Shown here: piece by piece, positions 25,003 to 36,597 of the stretch
How positions within the stretch are numbered: position 1 is the stretch's first letter
Layout of the letters: every line of letters begins with the position of its first letter
DNA from: Curtobacterium poinsettiae
GTDB taxonomy: Bacteria; Actinomycetota; Actinomycetes; Actinomycetales; Microbacteriaceae
DNA length: 64,000 nucleotides
Reading direction: 5' to 3'
Assembly (NCBI RefSeq): GCF_025677645.1
Contig: NZ_CP106879.1
Span: 3,592,542-3,656,541, forward strand
Notes under the pieces: generated by a model
Seen by the model: the letters and a program-made list of their open reading frames with translations, nothing else
Database searches by the model: none
What the model was told of the DNA's origin: nothing
Program-made: the position numbers and the translations under genes

Positions 25003-25485
25003 GGACCCGTCCTGTTGCATCTGAACGACCAACGGGCGAACCAGGATGAGAGTGGGTCCGGGCCAGTCAAGTCCGTCGTGCTCTTCCAACGGCACAAAGC
25101 CGACGCTGCGGTAGAACGCCCGTGTTTGCGCGTACGGCTCGTTCTCAAAGGACGGCCCGACCGTGTGCACCGACAGCAGGGTGCAACCATCAACCGCTAA
25201 CCGTGACGCGATGCGCTCGACGAGCAACCGCCCGACACCGGTCCCGCGAGCCTCTGGATGCACCGCGATGAGGTGCAGCTCGGCGGCCTCGCGGAAGTGA
25301 CGTCGTGTCAGTGCAGCGCCGATAACCCCGTCAGGGGCAACAGCGAGCAGGCTCCCGTAGTCGTCGTTCTCCGCCGCCGCTACGTAGTTGTCGATGGCGT
25401 CGACGTCACCAAACCATTCGGGTAGCGCCTCGAGAATCCGGCGCACGTCCTTAGCGCTGCGGTGCTCCACGAGTTCGATTCCCAT
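24997..25485 (-). CDS. GNAT family N-acetyltransferase
   Basis: About 162 residues. Acetyl-CoA binding motif A is clear: LHLIAVHPEARGTGVGRLLVERI (R-G-T-G-V-G, near residue 85). Motif B is represented by YAQTRAFYRSVGFVPLEEHDG. Predicted to move an acetyl group from acetyl-CoA to an amine of a small molecule or protein; the substrate cannot be told. ATG at 25485 is preferred to an upstream start at 25533, which would run into a dyad half-element. The final codons run into the palindrome at 24983-25002. Convergent with the small membrane protein gene. Confidence 0.85.
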   Translation of the reverse strand: MGIELVEHRSAKDVRRILEALPEWFGDVDAIDNYVAAAENDDYGSLLAVAPDGVIGAALTRRHFREAAELHLIAVHPEARGTGVGRLLVERIASRLAVDGCTLLSVHTVGPSFENEPYAQTRAFYRSVGFVPLEEHDGLDWPGPTLILVRPLVVQMQQDGSR

Positions 25486-25826
25486 GTGTTGAAGGTTGGC
25501 ATACGAGTCGGCGCGGTGCGTCCGGAGGTGCATCGGCTACCGGGACGCGATCACGACACAGAGCGCAGCGAGAAAGGCGACACAGAGCGAAGCTGCTCAC
25601 ATCCATCAACCCAGGACCGAGCGGGTTCGGTTTGAAGTCGCAAGTGTCCGGCTGACGATCGGCTATCGAGACGCACTTGGAGTCCGGAGCTGCACCTATG
25701 CTCGCTCGTTCCTCCTTCGCCATGCTGTCCCGCCGCGGCGCATCGATCCGATTCGCTGAACGTGCGAAGACCGTTCAGAGACCCGCTGCCCCGGGCCGAA
25801 TAGATCGGCACACTCGCGCGGAGGCC
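25486..25826. other. Intergenic island stretch with two dyad half-elements
   Basis: About 340 bases without a supportable gene. Holds TCGGCTACCGGGAC at 25533-25546 and TCGGCTATCGAGAC at 25659-25672, each the right half of the island dyad with a decayed left half (the second preceded by GTCCGGCTGACGA). Confidence 0.5.
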
Positions 25827-27653
25827 CTAATCCGCGTCCCTTTCCGGAACGGCTGGCTCGCGCGCCTCAGCCGCCTCTGGATCGTGCAGCGCGTTCCAGT
25901 AGGGCATGAAGACGAGCTTGAGCGTGAGCCACCAGAGGTAGACGCTGACACCCGAAGAGAACACCGCATCGCCGACCAGTCCGTGTGCGACCTCGTTGCG
26001 AAGATTCGGGCCGATGGGTCCGCATAGCAGTGCGCGAAATTCGAACGCAACGTCCTCTCCAAAAATGTCGACGACCCGCTCGTTCTCCATGAGGGCGGAG
26101 AGGCCGATCTCGTTTTCGTTGCCGTCCGCGCTGATTGCGCTCGTGCGCTCGCCGGCGTTCGCGAGGTGCAATCGCACGAGTGCTTCGATTGCGGGCACGA
26201 GGAGGTGCACTGCGGCTCCGAAGTCCCCGCTGTATCCGTAATGCAACCCCCGCGCAAAGATCCCCTCGTGCGTGCTCGGCACGATAGCGCTGCCCTCAGC
26301 AAGGGCCTGGAAGTCGCCGATGTGAAGCCGGTGATCAGTGGAGAGCTGTCGCAGGGCCCTCGGCAGCACGATGCCGCCAAGAAGACTGACTCGCAGCTGA
26401 TAGTGCTGGATCATCCCTTCCCAGGTGGCCGCCTTCTCGCCATAAATCGTGGCATCGTCGCCCACGGGGGAGCGGTACACGGTGCGCCCATCGGCGCTGA
26501 GGGTCCGCCGCGTCGCCAAAAAAGAGAGAGGGAATCGCCGCTCACGCTCTTCAGTCTCAGACCGAGCCGCCGACACACTAGCGAAAGCCTGTATGCCAGC
26601 AAAGCGCCGGAGCGACTCAACGGGATCGTCGCTACGAATTGTGGCAAGCAACTCAGCGACATGGTCGCCGAGGTCGCCGCCCTCGGTAGCCAACACTTTC
26701 ATTTGACCGATGGTCGCAGCGCCGCTCTCCCGGATCCGACGGGCGAGTTCGATTGGCAGGTCGGCCACGCCAAGGCGCTCGCGAGCCGTGCGGGGCAGTG
26801 TGCGGAGAATCTTGAGCGCCATCTCCAAGTGGATGGACGCGCGGAACGCCTCAGAAGCATCGGCCTCAGCGATCAGTCGCTGAACGATTGCGTTCGTCGC
26901 ATCCTCGGCGCCCGCTGGATCGCCCGCACGCCCGTACCATTCGGCCGCGACCTCCAGCGTGTCCTGAGCGGCGATTGACTCGACGCCTTCTGCATGTCCA
27001 GCAAGGTGTGCCGCAATCGCCGCCGCATGCTGGCGTCCAAGCCGATGATCGCCGAGCAGCCGCGCCGCGCGCACCGCAAGTCCGCCGTCGGAGGATGTGG
27101 TTGCGGCTTCGACGAGTTGGCGCTCGATCTCGTCGAGCTGCGCCGACGCGACGCCGCGGAAGCGGACGCCGACAGCAAGTCCGCGGTCCCACTGCTCGGC
27201 GGCGTGGGTCATTGCATCGCTCGTCACCCCGTGGTCGGCCAGCGCTTGGAGCTGCGCGGAATGCCGAGTCGGGCGCAGTGCAGGGTCCCCAGTGATCGCG
27301 ACGACGTCGAGGACGCGACTCCGAAAGATCAGACTGGGGATTAGTGCGGCGATCTCGGCCAACACCGTGATGTCCGCCTCACTGAAGTCGGCGGGGATGG
27401 GACTCCGCCGATCGCCAAACGTAGCGAAAGGACCGTAGGGGTTGGTCCAGTCGTTCCCGTTCGGCATGAACCAGGCGACCGTCGCAAGTAGACCTGAGAC
27501 GTAGCGGACATCATCACCCACACCGGCGTCATCCGCGATCACCTGAAGGGGACTGCCCATGAGGAGGGTGCCCGTGTCACTCTCGGCGAGCGCTGCTTGT
27601 AGGTCAGAGTCGCGGGCAGCGGCCTGCCAGCGAGAGTCGGGAGCCGTGGTCAT
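25827..27653 (-). CDS. DUF4209-type protein with C-terminal HEPN-like motif
   Basis: 608 residues. A long helical N-terminal region is followed by a C-terminal part with FARGLHYGYSGDFGAAVHLLVPAIE and PIGPNLRNEVAHGLVGD. The latter contains R-N-E-V-A-H, an R-x4-H motif as used by HEPN ribonucleases, and LRNEVAHG is typical of DUF4209 proteins. HEPN domains often cut RNA in toxin or abortive-infection systems, so this could be an RNA-targeting effector whose large helical part senses a trigger. ATG at 27653. Stand-alone gene; next to it is an IS3 remnant and a broken gene. Family assignment is from motif recognition; activity is an inference. Confidence 0.68.
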   Translation of the reverse strand: MTTAPDSRWQAAARDSDLQAALAESDTGTLLMGSPLQVIADDAGVGDDVRYVSGLLATVAWFMPNGNDWTNPYGPFATFGDRRSPIPADFSEADITVLAEIAALIPSLIFRSRVLDVVAITGDPALRPTRHSAQLQALADHGVTSDAMTHAAEQWDRGLAVGVRFRGVASAQLDEIERQLVEAATTSSDGGLAVRAARLLGDHRLGRQHAAAIAAHLAGHAEGVESIAAQDTLEVAAEWYGRAGDPAGAEDATNAIVQRLIAEADASEAFRASIHLEMALKILRTLPRTARERLGVADLPIELARRIRESGAATIGQMKVLATEGGDLGDHVAELLATIRSDDPVESLRRFAGIQAFASVSAARSETEERERRFPLSFLATRRTLSADGRTVYRSPVGDDATIYGEKAATWEGMIQHYQLRVSLLGGIVLPRALRQLSTDHRLHIGDFQALAEGSAIVPSTHEGIFARGLHYGYSGDFGAAVHLLVPAIEALVRLHLANAGERTSAISADGNENEIGLSALMENERVVDIFGEDVAFEFRALLCGPIGPNLRNEVAHGLVGDAVFSSGVSVYLWWLTLKLVFMPYWNALHDPEAAEAREPAVPERDAD

Positions 27654-27711
27654 GAGTTCAGGTTATGGCCGGTGGCCGAAGGCTGCTCATCTCCCCCGAC
27701 GAAACCCGGGA

Positions 27712-27843
27712 AGGGACTGCGTTGACTCGTTCGACTAGGCCGCGAGTACGACCTGCGGGTTTGAAGATCGTCTCGTACTCGACTGGGGTCAACTTCCCCA
27801 GACCGCGCTGACGTCGTTTTTGGTGATAGCCACCCTCGTTCCA
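27712..27843 (-). mobile_element. Remnant of an IS3-family transposase (OrfB C-terminus)
   Basis: About 44 codons resembling the end of IS3-type OrfB: WNEGGYHQKRRQRGLGKL followed by TPVEYETIF. The rest of the transposase is missing; upstream the frame runs into unrelated sequence near 27845. After the fragment, GTCAACGCAGTCCC looks like part of an IS right end. It marks past insertion and deletion at the edge of the DUF4209 gene. Confidence 0.6.
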
Positions 27844-27873
27844 GAGAGCCGCTCCCTGCACTACGTTCGCCCT

Positions 27874-28680
27874 ATGAACGATCCGACGGGCGTCCGCAAC
27901 ACTCGCGAGTCTGATGCGGACGCGCAGCGAGGCTTCGAGTTCCTGCAACTCAGCTTTGCACGATTGACCGCGTTGGAGCAGCTGGTCGAGACTCTCGAGG
28001 AACGCAATCGCTCATCGCTCGCTGGCGACCGGGCGGCGACGGCGTACAACCCCATCCCGGATCAAGTGATCGGGCTACTGGTTGCAGCCACGGACCATCT
28101 CAGGGCCGTGCAAGTAACGGTCGAGGACTCAGGCGGGAAGATCCTCGCGATGTCACTCTTCACGCTGGTGCGCAGTGCTATCGAGATGACCGGCACCGGC
28201 CTCTGGATCCTCCAGCCGAGGAGCCGCGATGATCGCGTGCTGCGCTCGTTCTAACTGACTTGGGACAACCGCCGACAAGTCCGCTCCGTCAAAACCGAGC
28301 TGGGCCTCGATCCCGCGAACGATGTCGGGTTCAACCGGATGCAGGCGCGATTGGAAGAACTCATTGACGAACGTCCGCGTATCCGAGGCACGCGGATCTC
28401 GAAGGTCACTTCGGTCACGAGTCGGCTGACTGCAATCGCGGGCCTCGTCCCTGATCTAGTGGAGCCCCCTCTGATCCTTTGGCAGATGGCCAGTGGCATC
28501 GCGCACGGCAACACTTCCATGATGCGGAACGCTCTCGAGGTGAGGCAGCTAGGACCCTCCGTTGCCGGCTCGGCGTCGTTCGAACTCACAACCTCGGTGG
28601 TCACGCTCGCGATGTTCTACGACGCAGCACTCACCCTCGTTGCGCGCCTGGTGCAGATGTATAAGGACAGGAACGTGTAG
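27874..28680 (+). pseudogene. Gene of unknown function broken by an in-frame TAA
   Basis: From ATG at 27874 the frame reads MNDPTGVRNTRESDADAQ, a helical region (TALEQLVETLEERNRSSL, LVAATDHLRAVQVTVE, LFTLVRSAIEMTGTGLWIL) and stops at TAA 28252-28254. The same frame then continues with LTWDNRRQVRSVKTELGL through LILWQMASGIAHGNTSMM to a stop at 28680. The two parts read as one protein of about 268 residues; CAA-to-TAA (Gln) is the simplest lesion. Whether a split pair is still functional is unknown. No family recognised; S-G-I-A-H-G may be a distant HEPN-like motif. Confidence 0.6.
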
Positions 28681-28902
28681 CCGAGCTTCAGCGAAACAGC
28701 TCCTGACGCGATCGTCCCCTGCGCCTACGCTCGGCTCGCCCGAGCATGCGGAACCTTGTTTTGCCGTCTCGTAAGCCGGTCCTTCACCGAGCCGGACCTG
28801 ACCGAAGGCCTGCCCGGCGGCCGCCTGTCTCACATGACCCGTCCGGATCGATCCTCTCTGGAGGGGTGCCATCCGGACACGTCCATGGGCCCCGAAGCAC
28901 GA

Positions 28903-28936
28903 GAACGCCCCGCCAGCCGAAGCCAGCGGGGCGTTC
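28903..28936. terminator. Terminator after nrdF
   Basis: Arms GAACGCCCCGC (28903-28913) and GCGGGGCGTTC (28926-28936), perfect 11-bp stem with a 12-base loop, extended imperfectly by CACGAG/CTCGTG. It lies 18 bp beyond the nrdF stop and should end the nrdHIEF transcript. Confidence 0.75.
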
Positions 28937-28954
28937 CCTCGTGTCAGACCAGGA

Positions 28955-32207
<3,253 letters not shown>

Positions 32208-32627
32208 AATGCATCCAATCCTGAGTTGACCGCCGACACGTCGTCAGGGGTCCCGAAGAGTTCGAATCGATAGAGAAGGGGGACGTTGCACTTCCGTGCG
32301 ACGACGTCCCCTGCCAGGCCGTACGCCTCGCCGAAGTTCGTGTTGCCGCCCACGACCACGCCGCGGATGAGCGAGCGGTTGTGGGCGTCGTTGAGGAACT
32401 TGATGACCTGCTTGGGGACTGCACCCTCGCCGTTGCCGCCACCGTAGGTGGGCAGGACCAGGACGTAGGGCTCGTCGACGTGCAGGAAGGGATCGCTCGG
32501 GTAGAGCGGGATCCGGTCCGCGTCGCGGCCGAGCTTCTCGACGAAGCGCGCGGTGTACCCGGACACGCTCGAGAAGTAGACCAATCGGCTCATGGTGCGC
32601 TCCCCTGGAGAAGGTGCGGACGGACGG

Positions 32628-32702
32628 ACCGGGGCGACCTGGCGGAGGCGGGTCGCGCCTCCAGGCCGGCGGTGGGTGGTGCGGGCCCGACGGGACCCGC
32701 AC
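32628..32702. repeat. Two imperfect hairpins between nrdH and nrdI
   Basis: First, CCTGGCGGAGGCG...CGCGCCTCCAGG (about 32639-32666), another GGAGGC/GCCTCC copy. Second, GTGCGGG/CCCGCAC arms near 32679-32702. They lie in the 113-bp gap after nrdH and may tune read-through from nrdH into nrdIEF. Confidence 0.4.
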
Positions 32703-32706
32703 CGAC

Positions 32707-32940
32707 TCACGCCAGTTCGGCGCTGAGCGTCGCGATCTTGTCGGGGCGGAAGCCCGACCAGTGGTCGTCGTCCGTGACGACGACGGGGGCCTGCATGTAG
32801 CCGAGGCTCTTGACGTGCTCGAGCGCTGCCTCGTCCGTGGAGACGTCGTGCACTTCGTACTCGATGCCCTTGTTGTCGAGGGCGCGGTACGTCGCGGTGC
32901 ACTGGACGCAGGACGGCTTGGTGTAGACGGTGACGGCCAT
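32707..32940 (-). CDS. nrdH: NrdH glutaredoxin-like redoxin
   Basis: 77 residues. Small thiol redoxin that passes electrons from thioredoxin reductase to NrdE. The redox motif is CVQC in [19 protein letters not shown], followed by the NrdH-type MQAPVVV (cis-Pro) and WSGFRPDKI. First gene of nrdHIEF. ATG at 32940 is preceded by AGGGGAG. The two NrdR boxes lie about 100-145 bp upstream. Confidence 0.95.
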   Translation of the reverse strand: MAVTVYTKPSCVQCTATYRALDNKGIEYEVHDVSTDEAALEHVKSLGYMQAPVVVTDDDHWSGFRPDKIATLSAELA

Positions 32941-33036
32941 GATCTCCCCTGGTTCCTACTGGTTTCTGCTGTGCTGTGGAGGTGGTGCTGATGTCTGTCC
33001 GCAGTCGTGTCCGGGAGGGGCCGCTGCGATGCCTCC

Positions 33037-33084
33037 ACACTACATCTAGTGGCTGGCCGCGACACCGACCACAAGAGGAAGTGT
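33037..33084. promoter_or_regulatory. Tandem NrdR boxes
   Basis: Box 1 is ACACTACATCTAGTGG (33037-33052), close to the NrdR consensus ACACWATATATWGTGT. Box 2 is CCACAAGAGGAAGTGT (33069-33084), conserved mainly in its outer parts. Their starts are 32 bp apart, three helical turns, the arrangement known for NrdR repression of ribonucleotide reductase genes. The nrdR gene itself is not in the window. Confidence 0.78.
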
Positions 33085-33097
33085 TACAGCCGTGTAG

Positions 33098-33218
33098 TTC
33101 TCCACAACGTCCTCCACAGTCTGTGGATTCCCGAGAGGCCCGAGTTTCCGCCAGTCTCCGCCCGACCACCGACACTTCCCCACACCGGTGGACAGCCACG
33201 ATCCACATGTGTGGAATC
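33098..33218. promoter_or_regulatory. Group of DnaA-box-like sites
   Basis: TTCTCCACA (33098-33106, one mismatch to TTATCCACA), TCCTCCACA (33110-33118), reverse-strand GAATCCACA (33122-33130), CGATCCACA (33199-33207) and reverse-strand GATTCCACA (33210-33218). Two of the pairs are inverted (TCCACA gtc TGTGGA; TCCACA tg TGTGGA). DnaA control of ribonucleotide reductase is known in Escherichia coli; here it is an inference. Confidence 0.4.
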
Positions 33219-33295
33219 AGCGCTTCGGCGTGTCGCGTCAGCCCCCTCCCCAGGACGGGGGACAGCCCGATCCGTCCGGTCCGTACACTCGTCTC

Positions 33296-34501
33296 GTGAG
33301 TACGTACGGGCCCCTCCTGAAGACCCCTGGCGTGGGTCGTGTCATCGCCGCACAGCTCACCGCACGGTTCCCGTTCGGCATGCTGTCGCTGGCGTACCTG
33401 CTGCACGTCGAGCACGTGTTCGGCTCCTACGGGGCCGCCGGACTGGTGCTCGCGACGACGAGCATCGGGCAGGCGCTGGCCGGTCCGCTGACGAGCCGGT
33501 GGATGGGCAGCTGGGGCATGCGTCCCGTCCTCATCCTGACGAGCATCGTCGCGCTGATCAGCATGGTGGTCATCGCGTTCGTGATCATGCCGCTCTGGGG
33601 CTACGTGGTCGTCGGGTTCCTCGGCGGCCTGGCGGTCCCGCCCGTGCAGCCGGCGGTGCGCACCATCTACCCGAAGATGGTGACCTCGGCGCAGCTCACA
33701 CCCCTCTTCTCCCTCGACGCCAGCGCGCAGGAGCTCATCTGGGTCGCCGGCCCGGTGATCACCACGTTCGTCGCGACGCAGATCGGCACGGTCGAGGCGA
33801 TCGTCGTCGCGATGGTCTTCCTGGTCGTCGGCGGCACGTGGTTCATCGCCTCCCCCGAGCTCGGACGCGTCCGCATCCCCCGGTCCAAGCGCGCGTTCGG
33901 CGTCGTGCTGAAGCGCCCCTCGGTCGTCGTCGCCACCCTGACCGGCCTGCTCCTGATCGGGGCCTGCGCCGCGGTCGAGGCCAGCGTCACCAGCGTCTTC
34001 GGCGAGGGCAGCCCGAACGCCGGCATCGTCCTCGCGGTGTTCGCGGTCGGATCGCTCGTCGGCGGCCTGGCGTTCGGCCACCGCCCGATCTCGCGCAACA
34101 CGCTGTGGACGCGCATGGCCGTGGTCTTCGTCGGCCTCACCCTGGCCCTCGGCGGCACGAACTTCTGGTGGCTCTGCCTGGCCCTCGTCATCGCGGGTGT
34201 GGGCATCGCCCCGGCCCTCGCGGTGATGTTCGGATCCGTCTCCGCCACGGTCAAGTTCTCCGACACCGCCGAGGCCTACGGCTGGATGGGCACCGGCCAG
34301 CTGATCGGTGCCGCCGGCGGATCGGCGATCGCCGGCTTCCTCATCGACAGCAACGGTCCGGTCGGCGGCTTCACCGTCGGCGCCGTGATGGCCGGACTGG
34401 GCGTGCTGCTCCCCCTGGCGATGCGCAGCTGGCTGCCCGACCTGCGCGGCCGTGACGCCAGCCCCCTCCCCGACACCGAGCCGGTGCACCTGCCGACCTG
34501 A
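33296..34501 (+). CDS. Major facilitator superfamily transporter
   Basis: About 401 residues with 12 predicted spans. Starts [21 protein letters not shown]; the loop after span two contains [18 protein letters not shown], the usual MFS position. [15 protein letters not shown] after span four and [21 protein letters not shown] near span eleven are shared with actinobacterial drug or metabolite exporters of the YfkF/Bcr-like kind. GTG at 33296. No regulator adjoins it and its promoter region is shared with nrdHIEF. Substrate unknown. Confidence 0.85.
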   Translation: MSTYGPLLKTPGVGRVIAAQLTARFPFGMLSLAYLLHVEHVFGSYGAAGLVLATTSIGQALAGPLTSRWMGSWGMRPVLILTSIVALISMVVIAFVIMPLWGYVVVGFLGGLAVPPVQPAVRTIYPKMVTSAQLTPLFSLDASAQELIWVAGPVITTFVATQIGTVEAIVVAMVFLVVGGTWFIASPELGRVRIPRSKRAFGVVLKRPSVVVATLTGLLLIGACAAVEASVTSVFGEGSPNAGIVLAVFAVGSLVGGLAFGHRPISRNTLWTRMAVVFVGLTLALGGTNFWWLCLALVIAGVGIAPALAVMFGSVSATVKFSDTAEAYGWMGTGQLIGAAGGSAIAGFLIDSNGPVGGFTVGAVMAGLGVLLPLAMRSWLPDLRGRDASPLPDTEPVHLPT

Positions 34502-34539
34502 GCGGGGGCGCGGGCGCTTTCGGCGTGCCTGGTCGAATC

Positions 34540-34576
34540 GGGCCTACCTGGTCGGGAGTTCTGACCAGGTACGCCC
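34540..34576. terminator. Terminator hairpin after the MFS gene
   Basis: Arms GGGCCTACCTGGTC (34540-34553) and GACCAGGTACGCCC (34563-34576) pair at 13 of 14 positions around a nine-base loop, 38 bp after the stop codon. Confidence 0.6.
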
Positions 34577-34696
34577 GTTTCCACTCCCCATCGCGGCCGG
34601 CATGGGAAGGAACGGGTGTCCGGCAGGCAGGTCGCGTTCTCCACAGATGGCCGGGAGGCCCGGCGAGCGCCCGCCACGCACCGGCAGGATGGGTGC

Positions 34697-35515
34697 ATGG
34701 CCAGTTCACTTCCCCTCCGCGACGGCGCCGCGATCCCCGCGATCGGCTTCGGCGTCTACAAGGTCGACGATGCCGGAGCAGAGACGGCGGTCGGTCTCGC
34801 GCTCGACGCCGGCTACCGGCACGTCGACACGGCCGAGATGTACGGCAACGAGACCGGCGTCGGCAAGGCGATCCGGGCCTCCGGGCTGGACCGTGACGAC
34901 GTCTTCGTGACGACCAAGGTGTGGAACGACCACCAGGGGCGCGACGCGACCCTGCGGGCGTTCGACGGCAGCCTCGAGCGGCTGGGGCTCGACGCCGTCG
35001 ACCTCTACCTGATCCACTGGCCGGCCGCCGCGAACGACTGCTACGTCGAGACCTGGCAGGCGCTGGTGGAACTGCGCGAGTCGGGGCGGGCGCGGAGCAT
35101 CGGCGTCTCGAACTTCCAGGTGCCGCACCTGCAGCGGCTCATCGACGAGACCGGCGAGGTGCCGGCACTGAACCAGGTCGAACGGCACCCCTGGCTGCCG
35201 CAGCGCGAACTCATCGCGTTCCACGAGCAGCACGACATCGTGACCGGGGCGTGGTCGCCGCTCGGTCGTGGGCGCCTGATCGACGAGCCGGTACTGACGG
35301 GCATCGCCGACGCGCACGGCGTGAGCGTGGCGCAGGTGCTCGTGCGGTGGAACGTGCAGCACGGCGTCGTGGTGCTGCCGAAGTCGGTGACCCCGTCCCG
35401 GATCCGGTCGAACCTCGACGTCGACGGCTTCGAGCTCACCGACGACGAGCTCGGGGCGATCGCGACGCTCGAGTCGGGGCAGCGGACGGGCTCCCACCCG
35501 GACTCGGTGTCGTAG
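34697..35515 (+). CDS. Aldo/keto reductase
   Basis: 272 residues, NADPH-dependent reductase of aldehydes and ketones. Signature regions are all present: GYRHVDTAEMYGNETGVGKAI (Asp and Tyr of the catalytic tetrad), VTTKVWNDHQGRDATLRAFD (Lys), DLYLIHWP (His), IGVSNFQVPHL, LNQVERHPWLPQ and the cofactor loop VLPKSVTPSRIRSNLDV. Close to the 2,5-diketo-D-gluconic acid reductase group, which also acts on many other carbonyls. ATG at 34697. Stands alone; the PH-like gene follows after 56 bp. Confidence 0.92.
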   Translation: MASSLPLRDGAAIPAIGFGVYKVDDAGAETAVGLALDAGYRHVDTAEMYGNETGVGKAIRASGLDRDDVFVTTKVWNDHQGRDATLRAFDGSLERLGLDAVDLYLIHWPAAANDCYVETWQALVELRESGRARSIGVSNFQVPHLQRLIDETGEVPALNQVERHPWLPQRELIAFHEQHDIVTGAWSPLGRGRLIDEPVLTGIADAHGVSVAQVLVRWNVQHGVVVLPKSVTPSRIRSNLDVDGFELTDDELGAIATLESGQRTGSHPDSVS

Positions 35516-35571
35516 CCGGGCGGGGTACGCACTGTTCAGCCACAGCGAGTGACGGGCCGTACTGTCGAGGG

Positions 35572-36144
35572 GTGATCAATCCTCAACAGACCGCCCGTGA
35601 ACACCTGCGCCCCGATGAGCACTTGTACTGGGCCGGCACGAGCGACCCGGCCAAGCTCCTCTCGGGCCGCGACGGGTTCCTCATCCCGTTCTCGCTGCTC
35701 TGGTGCGGATTCGTGGCGTTCTGGACCGCCTCGGCCGTGACCAGCGGTGCGCCACCCTTCTTCTTGCTCGTCGGGTCGCTGTTCACACTGATGGGCCTGC
35801 ACCTGCTGGTCGGACGGTTCCTCGTGAAGCGGTACCGCAAGCGGACGTCCGTCTACGCCGTGACCGATCGCCGGGCCCTCGTGATCACCCCTCGCGGCAC
35901 GCGGGAGGTCCCGATCGGCCGCACCGACCGCACCGTGAGCTGGACCGGCGACCGACGGCACTGCAACGTCGAGTGGGACGCGACGGGAGGCGGACCAGGA
36001 TCGATGCTCGTCGGCCGGGGAACGAACGCGAAGGTCTACGCGAACACCGGTCTCGACGGTTTCTTCGGACCACAGCCGATGGCGTTCTGGGACGTCACCG
36101 ATGGCGATGCTCTCGTGCGCGAACTCGACCGGGCGTCGAGCTAG
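35572..36144 (+). CDS. Membrane protein with bacterial PH-like domain
   Basis: 190 residues. Two spans near the N-terminus (FLIPFSLLWCGFVAFWTASAV and FFLLVGSLFTLMGLHLLVG) are followed by a soluble part with YRKRTSVYAVTDRRALVI and REVPIGRTDRTVSW, typical of the bacterial PH domains of YdbT-like proteins. The leading segment (REHLRPDEHLYWAGTSDPAKLL) is common in this group. GTG at 35572. Function unknown; likely a membrane stress or envelope protein. The stop overlaps the stop of the convergent gene in the palindrome CTAG. Confidence 0.68.
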   Translation: MINPQQTAREHLRPDEHLYWAGTSDPAKLLSGRDGFLIPFSLLWCGFVAFWTASAVTSGAPPFFLLVGSLFTLMGLHLLVGRFLVKRYRKRTSVYAVTDRRALVITPRGTREVPIGRTDRTVSWTGDRRHCNVEWDATGGGPGSMLVGRGTNAKVYANTGLDGFFGPQPMAFWDVTDGDALVRELDRASS

Positions 36145-36479
36145 CCTCGGCGGTCCTCCTCGGACTGCCACGGCAGGTGCAGGTCGCCTGGTTCGGGCTC
36201 GACATCGCCGGCGTCGTCCGCGCCGCCCGTCCCGGGGGCCGCGATGACCTTGGACGGGTCGATGCCGTCCTCACGCAGGTCGGCGTCGTCGCGCTGCTTC
36301 GTCTGGGACGCGTCCATCTCGCGCTCGCTCGACGGGCTGTACGAGGTGTCGGCGGCACGTTGCTCGCGTCCGCTGACCCCGTCGACGTCGTCGCTGTGTG
36401 CGGCGTCGCGGAGCGCGTCGGTGCGTGCGCGGTCGTCGGACGGCTCGGGGCCGGGGGCGTTCGGGATGCTGTCGCTCAT
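36141..36479 (-). CDS. Acidic, disordered protein of unknown function
   Basis: 112 residues, rich in Asp, Glu, Ser, Pro and Gly, with no hydrophobic core (SDSIPNAPGPEPSDDRARTD, then DASQTKQRDDADLREDGIDP and EPGDLHLPWQSEEDRR). Almost certainly intrinsically disordered. ATG at 36479. Convergent with the PH-like gene and sharing its stop site. No family known to me, but short proteins of this type recur in Microbacteriaceae. Confidence 0.6.
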   Translation of the reverse strand: MSDSIPNAPGPEPSDDRARTDALRDAAHSDDVDGVSGREQRAADTSYSPSSEREMDASQTKQRDDADLREDGIDPSKVIAAPGTGGADDAGDVEPEPGDLHLPWQSEEDRRG

Positions 36480-36597
36480 GGTGTGTCCTCCTGCAGCGGA
36501 CGCTAGTCCTCGGCCCCGTGTAACGAGTCTGGCTCGGTCCGCTCCCCGCACTCGATGGCGTCCCTGGCCCCCGTTACGCTGCCGACGAGGGGGAACG

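Larger units (their letters stand above)
32941..33295. promoter_or_regulatory. Divergent promoter region of nrdHIEF and an MFS gene
   Basis: 355 bases without a gene. From left to right it holds the presumed nrdH leader, twin NrdR boxes (33037-33084), a group of TCCACA-type sites (33098-33218) and the presumed promoter of the MFS gene. Confidence 0.6.

Noticed and set aside
20056-25672. Integron attC sites for the island dyads
   Set aside because: The elements lack the GTTRRRY and RYYYAAC core sites and the long imperfect stem of attC, and no integrase gene is in the window.
25551-25811. Small leftward gene between the GNAT and DUF4209 genes
   Set aside because: Ser/Arg-rich, no structure, covers decayed dyad elements; probably non-coding.
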